A stretch of DNA of 64,000 nucleotides from Ceratopteris richardii (Eukaryota > Streptophyta > Polypodiopsida > Polypodiales > Pteridaceae), in the NCBI GenBank assembly GCA_020310875.1, contig CM035435.1:65216336-65280335 (forward strand). Direction: 5' to 3'. The notes beneath the pieces are model-generated. The model saw only the letters and a list, made by a program, of their open reading frames with translations. It did no database searches and was not told the DNA's origin. Position numbers and translations under genes: made by a program. Shown in pieces: positions 20,680 to 30,939 of this stretch; the stretch's first letter is position 1, and every line of letters starts with the position of its first letter.

Positions 20680-21083
20680 TGACCGAGATATGCCCTTGAC
20701 AAGTTGACAGACTTTTGAGTAGACTAGCAAAGAACACAGAGATGAATGATAAAAATGTATCTATAAATTAACACTTGTGTACAATCCCATTGGCATGAAT
20801 AACATTGCCTAATGGTGTAGAGAGGTGTAGGATATGGTGTAGTCCTCACACACACACTCAATTACAGTAAAATGAAGCTCGGGAGTGATCTCACTTAACC
20901 GCGACTTTTCTTGTTGACTTTTATATGTAATGAGTAAAGTTTGAATTCAAATTCAAACTTTTGGCTCCCTATGATCAAGCTCCTAAATGCTTGGAGATAT
21001 TATCTCAATCAAGTGAGTTACTTTTTCCATGAATCACTTAGGTAGATGATTACAAAAGATTCTAAGTCAATTTGACTTTTACA
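20680..21083 (-). repeat. Element B 3' LTR, second segment
   Basis: Continues the LTR broken by element A and matches about 25820-26220 of the right LTR (GACCGAGATATGCCC onward). The last B pol reading frame runs into this segment. Confidence 0.9.
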
Positions 21084-21386
21084 ATGAAGTTTTGTTCCAT
21101 CCAAAGCTTTAGTCATCAAATCTGCACATTGCATGTTGGTTGATACATAGGTAAGTTGAATATCCTTGCTTAGCAACTTTTCTCTCACATAATGATAATG
21201 AACTTCTATGTGTTTTGTCCTGGCATGATAGATAGGATTAGCTGCAAGGTGAAGATAACTTGTATTATCTCCAAAGATAATTGGAGGCCTAGTATATAAG
21301 CCCAATTCTGTATACAAAAGTTTAATCCAAATTGCTTCTTGAGTGGCATTAGCTAGCCCTCTATACTCTGCTTCTGTAGAAGACAA
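21018..21386 (-). CDS. pol: Element B pol: RNase H C-terminal part
   Basis: MSSTEAEYRGLANATQEAIW and LLYTELGLY are the central copia RNase H motifs. IFGDNTSYLHLAANPIYHAR and TKHIEVHYHYVREKL follow, with the terminal block QCADLMTKAL. The rest of the domain lies just upstream (to about 21540), where the plus strand encodes the complementary DWAGCKDDRRSTS-type segment. It would degrade the RNA strand during reverse transcription. The C-terminus runs into the LTR. Confidence 0.8.
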   Translation of the reverse strand: MSSTEAEYRGLANATQEAIWIKLLYTELGLYTRPPIIFGDNTSYLHLAANPIYHARTKHIEVHYHYVREKLLSKDIQLTYVSTNMQCADLMTKALDGTKLHCKSQIDLESFVIIYLSDSWKK

Positions 21387-21539
21387 TGCAACAGTTGGTT
21401 GCTTCTTTGCAGACCATGAAATTGGTTTGTCACCTGCAAAAGCAATATATCCAGAAGTGCTTCTCCTATCATCCTTGCATCCTGCCCAATCTGCATCTGA
21501 ATAGACTTTTATATCAATATCTGAAGTAAAAGGAAAATA

Positions 21540-24500
21540 CTAACCATGGTTATGTGTACCCTTAAGATACTTCAAGATTCTCTTGGTAGCCTCTAAGTGA
21601 GGTATCCTTAGCTTGTGCGTAAATTGACTTAACACACTAACTCCATATGCAATATCAATTCTTGTAAGAGTAGCATAGTTCAAGCTACCCACCATAGTTT
21701 GATATCCTGTAATGTCTTGGACTTCATCACCTTCATGGGCACTTAGCTTTAGGTTCACCTCCATTGGAGTGCTTGCTACTTTAGCATCCTGCAAGTGAAA
21801 CTTTTTCAACATATCTTGTACATACTTTTTCTGAGTAATGTATATCCCTGAATTAGTGTAAACTAATTCAAGCCCTAGAAAATACTTCAATAGGCCAAGA
21901 TCATTGATCTTGAACTCCTTCATCATCTGGTTTTTTATATATCTGATTCCATTGACATCATTACCTGTAATGATGATGTCATCAACATAAACACAGAGAT
22001 ATATTACCTCTGAATTACTTCTCTTAATGAATAGGGAAGTATCTGCCTTGCTCATAACAAATCCTTGGTCTTGGAGGTATGTAGTTAGCCTGTAATTCCA
22101 TGCCCTAGGTGCCTGCTTCAATCCATATAAAGCCTTCTTTAATTTGCAAACATAAGCTACCTTCTTAGGGACTTCATAGCCAGGAGGTTGTGACATATAA
22201 ACTTCTTCTGAAATCCATCCATTCAAGAAAGCATTCTTGACATCCAATTGGTACATGTTCCAATTTTTTGATGCAGCCACACTTACCAACACTCTGATTG
22301 TTGGCATCTTGGCCACAGGAGAAAATGTCTCTTCATAGTCAATGCCTTGGGTTTGTGCAAAACTCTTGGCTACCAATCTGGCTTTGTACCTATTAATTGT
22401 TCCATCAGAATTTCTTTTCAATTTATAGATCCATCTAGATCTTATTACCTTCATAGAATCCTTCTTGGGTACTAACTCCCATGTGTCACTCTCCTTGAGT
22501 GCTTCAATCTCCTCATCCATAGCTTCTTTCCATTCTGATTTGGTGATAGCTTCTTCATATGAACCTGTTTCTTCATTGGACAAATCTTTGGCAAGATAAA
22601 CTGAATGTTTAGTAACCAGAGATGTATCATACCCATATCTGATAGATTTCTTGCTTTCTCTTTGAGATCTTCTGATTGATTGAGTTGAAGATTCAGGTAT
22701 GTCTTCAAGCTTCTTCATCTTCATTTTGCCTTTGGACTTCCATGCCTTGAACTCTTCAAGGTTGATTGTATCTTCATCATCTGAATTTGAGTCTTCATTC
22801 TGAGTAGGTTCCTCCTTTGCAAGTTTTGGAAATTCCTCTTCCAAATCATAGGGTAGTTTGACCTTCCTGCATTCATTCTCATACCAAGAATCATTTTCAT
22901 CAAAGATCACATCTCTGCTTACCATAAATCCCTTGTTGGTAGGATTATAAAACCTGTAACCTTTTTTATTTAAATCATACCCAATGAAAATGCATTTTTC
23001 AGCCTTTGGGTCTAGCTTACCTCTTATCTGAGAAGGAATGTGCACATATTCTACACATCCAAATATTTTGCAGTGATCCAATGATGGTCTCTTACCATGC
23101 CATGCTTCATAGGGTGTCATACCATCAAGTGACTTAGATGGTAACTTGTTTATGAGGTAAGTGGCAGTATAAACACTCTCTGCCCATAGATAGTTAGGTA
23201 ATTTCTTCTCATTAAGCATAGATCTAACTGTCTCAACAATTAACCTATTTCTTCTCTCAGCTACCCCATTCTGTTCAGGAGAATACCTTGTGGTTATCTC
23301 TCTTTTGATGCCTCTGTCCTGCAAGAAGTCTTCAAATTCATTGGAGAAGTACTCACCTCCTCCATCTGACCTTAGCCTCTTCAAATTCCTTCCTGTCTGG
23401 TTTTCAACTAATGCAAGATATTTCTTAAAACAATTAAATACCTCATCCTTGTGCTTCATGAAGTATAATATAGTCCATCTGCTATAATTATCGATGAAAG
23501 ACACATAGTACCTTGAACCTAAGACTGAGGGGTCTTTGCTAGGTCCCCATACATCTGTGTGTACCAGCTCTAGGTAGTCTTCATGTATATATCCTTTCCT
23601 TGAGAAGGGTAACCTGTGAGACTTACCAAATTGACAAGCACCACACTTGTAAATCATATGTTGCTTGGATACATTAGGTATCCCAAGCACACATTGTTCC
23701 CTGCACATTTGTTTCAAGGTCCTTTCTCCTATGTGCCCTAACCTTTTGTGCCAAATCTCAAGCTCTGAAAGTGATTGATCCTTATAACTGTATAGTGCAA
23801 TATTCTTTGTGTCTTCTAGCTCAAAAGTAAAAAGTCTACCTGATTTTTCTCCTTTAGCTATCCTTTTGAAGCCATGTCTTGGGTCCTCCACAAATGCTCC
23901 ATATTGATTGAATCTGACCTGACAACCTTTCTCTACAATCTGACCAAGACTCATTAAGTTCTTTGTAATTGTTGGTACATAAAGTACCCTGCTCAACAAA
24001 TTCTGATTACCATCATAAGTCTTCACATTTCCAACTTTAACCACAGAATGCTTTGTATCATCACCTATTTGGACTTGGTGTTTACCTTTTGGTTCCTCAA
24101 GATCAGAGAGTAGTGCCACATTACCAGCCACATGATTTGAACACCCTGAATCAATGTAAAATAAGTGATCATCATTTGTACCTGTCTTTGAAGTCATGTT
24201 CATGATCAGAAGAGAGTCATCCTGCTCTTCTGTGTAGTTGTTGTAGTCCCTTCTAGTTTTGAATCCTCCTTGGTAGTTGCCATTGTAATTGTTGTTGTAG
24301 TTGTTGTAATTGTTGTTGTGGCCTTGGTGATTGTTGAACCTTCCTCTTGACTGTGAGTATCCTCCTCTTTGGTAGCCTCTTCCTCTCTGATTTTTGTAAT
24401 TCCTGAAACACTCATCTGTGGTATGATTTGATAAACCACAAATGTTACATGGTGATGAATTATAGGGTCTCCCCCTTCCTTGCTTACCTCCTCTGCCCCT

Positions 24501-24716
24501 ACCTCTTGAAGATCTACCTCTCCTTGCATAGTTGGCTTGGGAGGTAGAGCCTTCATCTTCCACCTTCTTACTCTTGCCTTTATCCTTAGATTTCTTATCA
24601 GTGTATAGGGCAGAAGAGTTGTTACCTTTGGATGTATCTCCATTCTTGGTGAGCTTTGCTTCATGTGTAAATAGTTGACCCATGAGAGTTGTAAGATCTG
24701 GAGTGTGCATGTCCAT
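21540..24716 (-). CDS. pol: Element B gag C-terminus, protease, integrase, reverse transcriptase
   Basis: A 1058-residue open frame, the longest in the window. In order: basic Gly/Arg region; zinc knuckle CNICGLSNHTTDECF (about residue 90); Asn/Tyr-rich low-complexity stretch; aspartic protease FYIDSGCSNHVAGN (about 186); the pre-integrase WHKRLGHIGERTLKQMC (about 320); integrase core HTDVWGPS...SFIDNYSRW...LRSDGGGEYFSNEF...SPEQNGVAERRNR (about 390-510); reverse transcriptase WIYKLKRNSDGTINRYKARL (about 775), DVKNAFLNG, and the YVDD box in LCVYVDDIIITGND (about 920). This is the Ty1/copia order. It would process, copy and integrate the element. The upstream gag N-terminus is in the adjoining stretch and the RNase H in the downstream one. 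The copia lineage was not resolved. Confidence 0.92.
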   Translation of the reverse strand: MDMHTPDLTTLMGQLFTHEAKLTKNGDTSKGNNSSALYTDKKSKDKGKSKKVEDEGSTSQANYARRGRSSRGRGRGGKQGRGRPYNSSPCNICGLSNHTTDECFRNYKNQRGRGYQRGGYSQSRGRFNNHQGHNNNYNNYNNNYNGNYQGGFKTRRDYNNYTEEQDDSLLIMNMTSKTGTNDDHLFYIDSGCSNHVAGNVALLSDLEEPKGKHQVQIGDDTKHSVVKVGNVKTYDGNQNLLSRVLYVPTITKNLMSLGQIVEKGCQVRFNQYGAFVEDPRHGFKRIAKGEKSGRLFTFELEDTKNIALYSYKDQSLSELEIWHKRLGHIGERTLKQMCREQCVLGIPNVSKQHMIYKCGACQFGKSHRLPFSRKGYIHEDYLELVHTDVWGPSKDPSVLGSRYYVSFIDNYSRWTILYFMKHKDEVFNCFKKYLALVENQTGRNLKRLRSDGGGEYFSNEFEDFLQDRGIKREITTRYSPEQNGVAERRNRLIVETVRSMLNEKKLPNYLWAESVYTATYLINKLPSKSLDGMTPYEAWHGKRPSLDHCKIFGCVEYVHIPSQIRGKLDPKAEKCIFIGYDLNKKGYRFYNPTNKGFMVSRDVIFDENDSWYENECRKVKLPYDLEEEFPKLAKEEPTQNEDSNSDDEDTINLEEFKAWKSKGKMKMKKLEDIPESSTQSIRRSQRESKKSIRYGYDTSLVTKHSVYLAKDLSNEETGSYEEAITKSEWKEAMDEEIEALKESDTWELVPKKDSMKVIRSRWIYKLKRNSDGTINRYKARLVAKSFAQTQGIDYEETFSPVAKMPTIRVLVSVAASKNWNMYQLDVKNAFLNGWISEEVYMSQPPGYEVPKKVAYVCKLKKALYGLKQAPRAWNYRLTTYLQDQGFVMSKADTSLFIKRSNSEVIYLCVYVDDIIITGNDVNGIRYIKNQMMKEFKINDLGLLKYFLGLELVYTNSGIYITQKKYVQDMLKKFHLQDAKVASTPMEVNLKLSAHEGDEVQDITGYQTMVGSLNYATLTRIDIAYGVSVLSQFTHKLRIPHLEATKRILKYLKGTHNHG

Positions 24717-25253
24717 TTAGAGATCCATTGCAGTGGTGAAGCTTTCCCACTTGTCATCAGCTTTGATTCCATTGATTACCTGCCTCACAATTTGTTCTTC
24801 TTCAATCTCTTCTCCTATGCTTGCTAATTGATCTGCAACATCTTTGATCTTGGTCATAAATTCTGAAACAGCTTGCTTAGGTTGCTTCCTTAGTGTTGTG
24901 AATTCAATCCATAACTGATTTTTCCTAGCCCTTGTATTGGAGGAAAAATATGATGGCAGAGTTTCCCAAGTCTCTTGGGAAGTCTTGCAATTTCTGATAT
25001 GTGGCAAGAGAAAATCAGAGATAGAGTTGAGTAAATAAGACCTTGCCAATGCATCCTTTGCACACCATGTGTTGAGCTTTTCTTGTTCTTCCTTGGTTGG
25101 CAATCCTCTTGCTTTGAATGAGGGCAATTCCTCATCTCCTGAGATATATCCATAGAGAATCCTTCCTTGTAAGTATGTCTTCATTCTTAGAGACCAAGCT
25201 TGATAGTTGTTCCTGTCCAATTTATCAATAAATGAAGGAAAACCATCTCCCAT
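24717..25253 (-). CDS. gag: Element B gag N-terminal part
   Basis: 178 residues beginning MGDGFPSFIDKLDRNNYQAW, the typical opening of copia gag (DUF4219/UBN2-type). SYLLNSISDFLLPHIRNC, SQETWETL and LWIEFTTLRKQPKQAVSEFM then match the capsid helices. The start lies about a dozen bases from the tRNA-Met primer site, as usual for short-leader copia elements. The product would form the particle shell. Confidence 0.88.
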   Translation of the reverse strand: MGDGFPSFIDKLDRNNYQAWSLRMKTYLQGRILYGYISGDEELPSFKARGLPTKEEQEKLNTWCAKDALARSYLLNSISDFLLPHIRNCKTSQETWETLPSYFSSNTRARKNQLWIEFTTLRKQPKQAVSEFMTKIKDVADQLASIGEEIEEEQIVRQVINGIKADDKWESFTTAMDL

Positions 25254-25265
25254 TTTACCTTATTT

Positions 25266-25277
25266 GCTCTGATACCA
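25266..25277 (-). promoter_or_regulatory. Element B primer binding site (initiator tRNA-Met type)
   Basis: The minus strand reads TGGTATCAGAGC, the standard plant copia primer site complementary to initiator tRNA-Met, one base inside the LTR. Confidence 0.92.
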
Positions 25278-25278
25278 C

Positions 25279-26591
25279 TGTTGGGAGAGATGGATGGATG
25301 ATCCAAGAGACTGAGTAGGTACTGCTAAACCTGCTTTGTACCAGCCCTCTTTTGCTCCAGACTTGATTAGTAGACTTCCTTAGCTTCCAAATGACACCAA
25401 AAAATAGCCTATGTTCTTTGGAAATGATATGTGTAATGATTGAATCAAAACAGATAACTTTGGAAGTCACAAACTCAAGAAAACCTTCTATTTTGGTCTT
25501 GACACCTACTGGATGTTTTGCTCAGTGTGACAAGCACAGTAGCAATTGATAAAATTCCTTCTAGGGGTATTTAATTAGCTTAGTAAGCTACCATTTGCAA
25601 GTGGAATCATGTAAAAAGATAAACTATGCTAAGAGAAATCAATTTAACGAGATTAGCTATACCCTCGACTTTTTAGGACTGTAGCAGAAATAGACCAGTG
25701 AGCACCTCGACGCAGATTTCTCTGAATTGGCTGAATAGAATGTCTTCAAATTTTGATAGCATGTAGTAGGTTTCAAGCTAAATCCAACAAGCTTTGAATC
25801 ACTGAATTTGATGGAGTTTGACCGAGATATGCCCTTGACAAGTTGACAGAATTTTGCGTAGACTAACAGAGAACATAGAGATGAATGATATAAATGTATC
25901 TATAAATTAACACTTGTGTACAATCCCATTGGCATGAATAACATTGCCTAATGGTGTAGAGAGGTGTAGGATATGGTGTAAGCCTCACACACACTCAATT
26001 ACAGTAAAATGAAGCTCGGGAGTGATCTCACTTAACCACAACTTTTCTTGTTGACTTTTATATGTAATGAGTAAAGTTTGAATTCAAATTCAAACTTTTG
26101 GCTCCCTATGATCAAGCTTCTAAATGCTTGGAGATATTCTCTCAATCAAGTGAGTTACTTTTTCCACGAATCACTTAGGTAGATGATTACAAAAGATTCT
26201 AAGTCAATTTGACTTTTACAATGGGGTAAAGTGGTAATTAACCACTAGCATATGTTCCTATGGTTCTTCATGTATGTAGAGTCTTCATGATATCTTCCAA
26301 TCCAAATGTGTAGGCTTGTGATTTACACCAACAGCACAAGGGTAAGCTTGAAGCAGGTGGAGGTCTGGTGTAGAGGAGGCCGACAACAAGAAGACTTTGG
26401 GTATTTGGTAATTTGTAATTGAGCACTCTGTGGGATTTTGCACAGAAGTATTGGCTTGTATTGTGCTTCAACATTGTATTTGTCTTAGTGTAATCAATCG
26501 GTAGAGGCTTCCAGGGTGTATTTTCTCTTCTTGTCTTTTCCTTTTCTCCTACAAACCCTCAAACTCCTTCTTGTCCAAGAATCCCCCAACA
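25279..26591 (-). repeat. Element B 5' LTR
   Basis: Bounded by the inverted ends TGTTGGG (25279) and CCCAACA (26585-26591), 1313 bp. The part up to 26220 is shared with the left copy. The right-hand 370 bp is assigned by the good terminal inverted repeat, since no second copy is present. A minus-strand TATAAAAG lies at about 26055-26062. If the boundary is wrong, the shared LTR ends at 26220. Confidence 0.75.
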
Positions 26592-27997
26592 ATTACAGAT
26601 CATTCTATCCTTCAAGTATTTATACTTGAACGTGCTTGACTTATGCAAGCTCTTTGCTTTTGGAGTTTAACTTCGTAAACTCCCAAAAATCTTTACCCTC
26701 TTACTTATCCAAATTTATTGTACAATATAAAATTTGGCTATGCATTCTATTAAGAAGAATGCATCTGCTTAAGAGGATAAAGGATAACCTTTTCGGGGGT
26801 AAATTTAATGTTCATTTTATTTACCCATTTGTTCGTGCAATCATGTGTATTAAATTGGTTCAAGGAGGTACACTTCTACACCTCATAATGAGCCTAAGAC
26901 CTTAATCTGAATGGACTTATCTTTAAGGTTTATCACGATATTTCCTATTAGATCTTGAGTCTATTTTTTCTCTAGCAATCAGAGAAAACTCTCAATGGGA
27001 GTTAGTTCTCACTGTCCCACACCAGTGAGTTCTTTCTATGATCCATAGAACAATAGGTATCTTTATCCTTAATGTTCCCACATTTTTTGCCCTTATCTTT
27101 TCAATGCTCTCTGATCATTTGCTATGATCATGAATTCCATCTTTGAACTCTGTGGCATCATTTTCATGAGAGCAAAGACTAAGGTTTCTAAATCTAATGC
27201 CAATTAATTTAAAGATCTCTTTAGGTTGACCTTTGAACTTTCCTTGGTATCAAACTATAAAAGGATTTGATCTTTTTGACCAATGTAGGCCACTTGGATT
27301 ATCCAACCATACAAGGTTTGATATATTTGACCAAGTTAGGTCACTTGGCTTTCTCAAAATTCTTAATATGAGATAAGATCAAGTATTTTCTCCTTTAGAT
27401 CCCTTTTTCAATGATATTTACCCATGGGATTTTCTTGGGATCTTAAACTCATACCTTCATGAGTTGATATCCTTTCTTAAGTCTTCAACATTATGTTGAT
27501 GTTCTTCAAACCATTAACTATTCTCCTTTTAGGGATCAACAATTATATGTCGCCCTTTTGACTTAAGCAAGTTGCCATGCTTATTAGTCCAAACTTTGGA
27601 TCCATCTTTATCCATTCTGAAATACCCTACTCTAATTCAAGTCTTTGGCTAGCTTACCTTAGTTTACTTGCCAAATTGGAATTCTTTAATGAATTCCCTT
27701 CTTGCATATCTGGTTCTTACTTTGTTTGAGATTTAACTCAAACACACTTAGGTACTTGGACATCCAATGTACTCCTTAACTTTCATGAAAAAGTTAAGGA
27801 ATATCTTTTGCTTATAAGTATCATATTAATGATACCTTTCTTCCCTCCTTTAAAGAGTTTTCGTCCTCGAAAACTGTAGGAAATTGGTGTTCATTTAATT
27901 TCCTATCCAATTTGGAGGTTCATTAATGCTCAATCATTGATTGATCAATTTCTAATATCCTTGAGCTTAAGCTTCCATTATCCTTAAGTTCAGTGTC
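26592..27997 (-). mobile_element. Non-coding relic, probably an old gypsy-like derivative (left part)
   Basis: AT-rich with no gene. At about 27840-27880 the minus strand shows a purine tract (AAAGGAGGGAAGAAAGG) just after a TTTTCGAGGACGAAAAC segment. This resembles the end of a gypsy pol frame followed by its polypurine tract, so DNA to the left would be LTR and DNA to the right (continuing at 40414 past element F) internal. Old and much decayed; family tentative. Confidence 0.4.
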
Positions 27998-28649
27998 TGT
28001 CACTCTAGCACAATGGTGAGTACCAACGTGAGGAGCTTCACCTCATAAATGTCAATCCGTGGAGACGTGAGGACCGGTATGAAGACCAAGAGCAAGTGAA
28101 GTGCACAAGTGCGTGAGTGAAAGCACACAAGCATGCACACACATACACACACACACGCACAAGGTAAGAGCAAAGAGTGGAACAATGGAAGATCTTCGAT
28201 TACCCAAGAAATCTCTTACAAAGCTGAAAATCTACAACAAGCTAACCCCCTAAAACGAGCTCTCAAACCCTTTTTATAGTTTTTTGAGTGGTTTTGGCCC
28301 TATCCAGACCTAGTGTCCGGCCTAGTTAAAAAATAGGTTCGAGGGCTTATTTGGGGGCTCAAACGGAGTCTAAAAATTATGAAAATCGGTAGGATGGTAG
28401 TTCTAATACTCCTCAAGCTCGAGGATTCCTCGGCTTGAACAAAATGGAGTTACAAAAATGGAGAATGGTATTTACAATGGTTTTTAGTGATGAAATCACT
28501 ATTTTTATAGGGATTTCTTCTGAAAATTTGGCAGGTGCTTCTTGGAGCTCCCTACTTGCTCCTTGTTCTTGTGTGACTTGCTCCTTGTTCTTGTGTGTCC
28601 ACTTCCTTGATGAACTTCCATGCTTTGTCCTTGACCTTGAGCTTCAACA
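27998..28649 (-). repeat. Element F 3' LTR
   Basis: TGTCACTC to GCTTCAACA as read on the plus strand. It is co-linear with 39758-40408 at an offset of about 11760. It contains a short CA-rich run (about 28125-28160) that differs in length from the other copy. Confidence 0.95.
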
Positions 28650-28681
28650 CCCCCCCCTCTTGAGTCTGTCGTCCCTGACAG
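28650..28681 (-). promoter_or_regulatory. Element F polypurine tract and adjoining hairpin
   Basis: The minus strand reads AAGAGGGGGGGG right at the LTR edge. Next to it, at 28666-28681, is CTGTCGTCCCTGACAG, which can fold on itself and matches the motif at the same place in element A. Confidence 0.8.
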
Positions 28682-30168
28682 ACCCTCGTTGTAGTGGTTG
28701 TTCCATGTAGTACATTGAGAGGTAGTGTCCTTCACGTCCAACAAGAGCGATCCATATTGCCAATGTATCCTGGTCGTTTGTCTGGTTCTTCACTTTCCAC
28801 TGCTAGCTCTTGCAGTTTGTAGTCCCTTTGTATGTACTTCTTCCTTGTATTCCAGCTGGATGGTGTCTTTGTGAGCTTTCAAAAATTGTGAGCTACTCAA
28901 AAGAGATTGTCAATGTTGGTTATGAGTAACTCCCATGGTGGATTGCTTTTGCGCTTGTTGTTGTCACCGTGATGTCCTCTGGTTCTTCCAAAGATGGCAT
29001 TCCGTGTTTTCATGCCCAGTACTTGTAACCCAGAATGGATGATGGGTAACTATATTAGTGCATGGGTTGAAAACATTAGGTGCCTTGTGCACGGCCTTTG
29101 TATTGTGGCCCTATGTATGTGTACTTGGTAAATGCGTGGGAAGAAGTATGGTGCAAGAAATTGGGTCTTGAGCGAAGTGCTCAAGGGTATGCCGACGAAG
29201 AGGTTTCCTAATCTATCATGGTTATAGCGTTGTTGAAGCATGCATATCTTACCATGTTGAAAGGTCTGTTGATCTTCATCTCTCCGTGTTGTACTCCATC
29301 ATCCTGTTTGACCATTGACTTGTCGTTTTGTGGAGGAATGGCCTTGCTGCTGGATGAGCTTCTTCAAGCGCATGGTCATGTCTCCTCTCTTTGTCTTTCT
29401 TGCTTTTCTCCCCTTCTCTCTCTTTTTTTTTTTTTTTTTGAACAATGGAGTAAAACAAGAATAAAGGTGTTAGTGTCAATAAAATATTTTACATGTGTCA
29501 GGTGTGTCGCATGTGCCTGGGATTCTCGATTGTGTCTATGCACGGCCGTGTAATGTGGCCCTAGATTAATGCATACTTTGGAAATGCATGACCTGAATGG
29601 TGCAAAAGACAAGGTTATGCCAAAGGCACATGGTTGTTGTTGGTCGAGGCTTTTTGATGTTAATTCTAGACTAGATTCAATCTTTGTTTGGAGGTGTCGA
29701 TTGAATCTTGCAATGATGTTATCCTCCTTATAGGGATCCATTTGAGAATGGTACGTGGCTTTGTGGAGATCACTTCTGCCCCTTCATCGTGGGATGGTGT
29801 CTAGAAGTTGGTATCTAGCGTGGTTGGCTCTTTAATTTTGTGGATGCTGTTAATACTTTTGGCTTCCAAACCCATACCCTTTTTGGTTGCCTTTTTATGA
29901 TTGTCGAAGAGGTGGGTTGATCGGTTTTGGTTCTGTGTGCTTGGCGATAACCCTTGCTTCTCCTTGGCGTCTTTGTGGAAGCTTTGCTTGTGAGGGAGAT
30001 TTGTGGTGTTTGTGCATGTAAGATTGTCCTGGGTACCCACATTTGTAATCGCCCTTTTTGAGCTGCAACTAACTTCTTTGGCACCCAAATTTGTACGTTA
30101 TTATGGTCGACCTCCCTCGATTGCTTTGGTACCCAAATTTGTCGAAGTCTGTAGGATTGAGTTGGTCC
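28682..30168 (-). other. Element F 3' tail with [IV]WVPK words
   Basis: Mostly without long open frames. Between about 29815 and 30150 the minus strand encodes repeated words such as QIWVPK and MWVPRT, like the tail of A's second protease protein. A T-run of about 19 lies near 29420-29438. The rest has no recognised content. Confidence 0.6.
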
Positions 30169-30894
30169 TCATTTCTTGGTACTTCTTTTAGCATGGTTGA
30201 CTTGCATGACTGGGAAGGGTTGTGGCAAGGCTGGTGGTTGTTCTCCTTTTCGTACCCAAATCTGCTTCCTGCCCTGAGCGTCTTTCTTCTTGAATTCCGT
30301 TTGTCTACTTGATATAGTAGATGTCATTTTTGCTTGCCTCTTTGGTTGATTTACACTTGCATTAGTATGTGAAGAAGAAGAGAGATTCGCTGGCCTTTGA
30401 GCTTGTGCTTCCATGATTGAGTCCTTTTGCTTTGTAGGGTTATTGACACACACAACATTTTCTTTACGAAGATTAGTTTCAGGAGAACTAAGAGAATGTG
30501 TGACCTCTGGATGTGTGAGCATGCAATTGTCTAATTCTAATGTAATGCATTGTTCATGTACCCAAACTTGAAGAAGTTGACTTCTTAGGTTCAAGTTGAC
30601 TGCATGGTCATAGATCCAATCTTGACCTAGGACAAGTGGCTCTGTAAGGTCTGCATCATGACACACTAGCATTTTGACTTTTATTGGAACATCTTGAAGG
30701 TAGATGTGAAGTTCCACCTCGCCTAAACAAGGGGTTTCCACACCTCCCAATCCTATGAGATATGCTTCGATGGGCTTGATGTCCAATTGCAGGTCTTGGC
30801 AGTATGAAAGTCTAACTGCACTAGTTGCTGCACCTGAGTCAATTAATGCTCTCACAATCTTTGAATTCTTCCCTTGTCCTACCGCTATGGTCAC
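30169..30894 (-). CDS. Element F second retropepsin-like protein, after integrase
   Basis: 241 residues starting with an aspartic protease domain: VRALIDSGAATSAVRLSYC near residue 14 (D-S-G-A), IGLGGVETPCLGEVEL, and LVLGQDWIYDHAVNL near residue 92. A Ser/Lys/Gln-rich tail ends with KQIWVRKGEQPP. The domain aligns with A's post-integrase protease (LIGIGGTITQCIGEI and VVLGQDWIYEY) at perhaps 40-45% identity by eye, far lower than the reverse transcriptases, yet both keep the catalytic motif. The element has a separate standard protease before its reverse transcriptase. Role unknown. Confidence 0.75.
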   Translation of the reverse strand: MTIAVGQGKNSKIVRALIDSGAATSAVRLSYCQDLQLDIKPIEAYLIGLGGVETPCLGEVELHIYLQDVPIKVKMLVCHDADLTEPLVLGQDWIYDHAVNLNLRSQLLQVWVHEQCITLELDNCMLTHPEVTHSLSSPETNLRKENVVCVNNPTKQKDSIMEAQAQRPANLSSSSHTNASVNQPKRQAKMTSTISSRQTEFKKKDAQGRKQIWVRKGEQPPALPQPFPVMQVNHAKRSTKK

Positions 30895-30939
30895 AAATGG
30901 ACGTCGATCAACTATTTGAGAAGCAGTTAGGTCCGATTT

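Larger units (their letters stand above)
2595..26591 (-). mobile_element. Element B: Ty1/copia LTR retrotransposon, interrupted by element A
   Basis: A minus-strand copia element of about 6 kb once the nested element A (3136-20674) is removed. Its 5' LTR is on the right (25279-26591) and its 3' LTR copy on the left (2595-3135 continued at 20680-21083). The primer site next to the right LTR matches initiator tRNA-Met. Between them lie gag, zinc knuckle, protease, integrase, reverse transcriptase and RNase H, with integrase before reverse transcriptase, the copia order. The left LTR copy is shorter than the right one. No matching target duplication is seen at the outer ends. The part of the LTR I aligned (541 bp) differs by about 16 bases (3.0%), suggesting an insertion somewhat older than A. 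It is broken, with about two breaks in the coding part. Confidence 0.92.

Noticed and set aside
24206-24772. 188-residue Thr-rich minus-strand frame
   Set aside because: An out-of-frame shadow of the Asn/Gly-rich part of element B gag.
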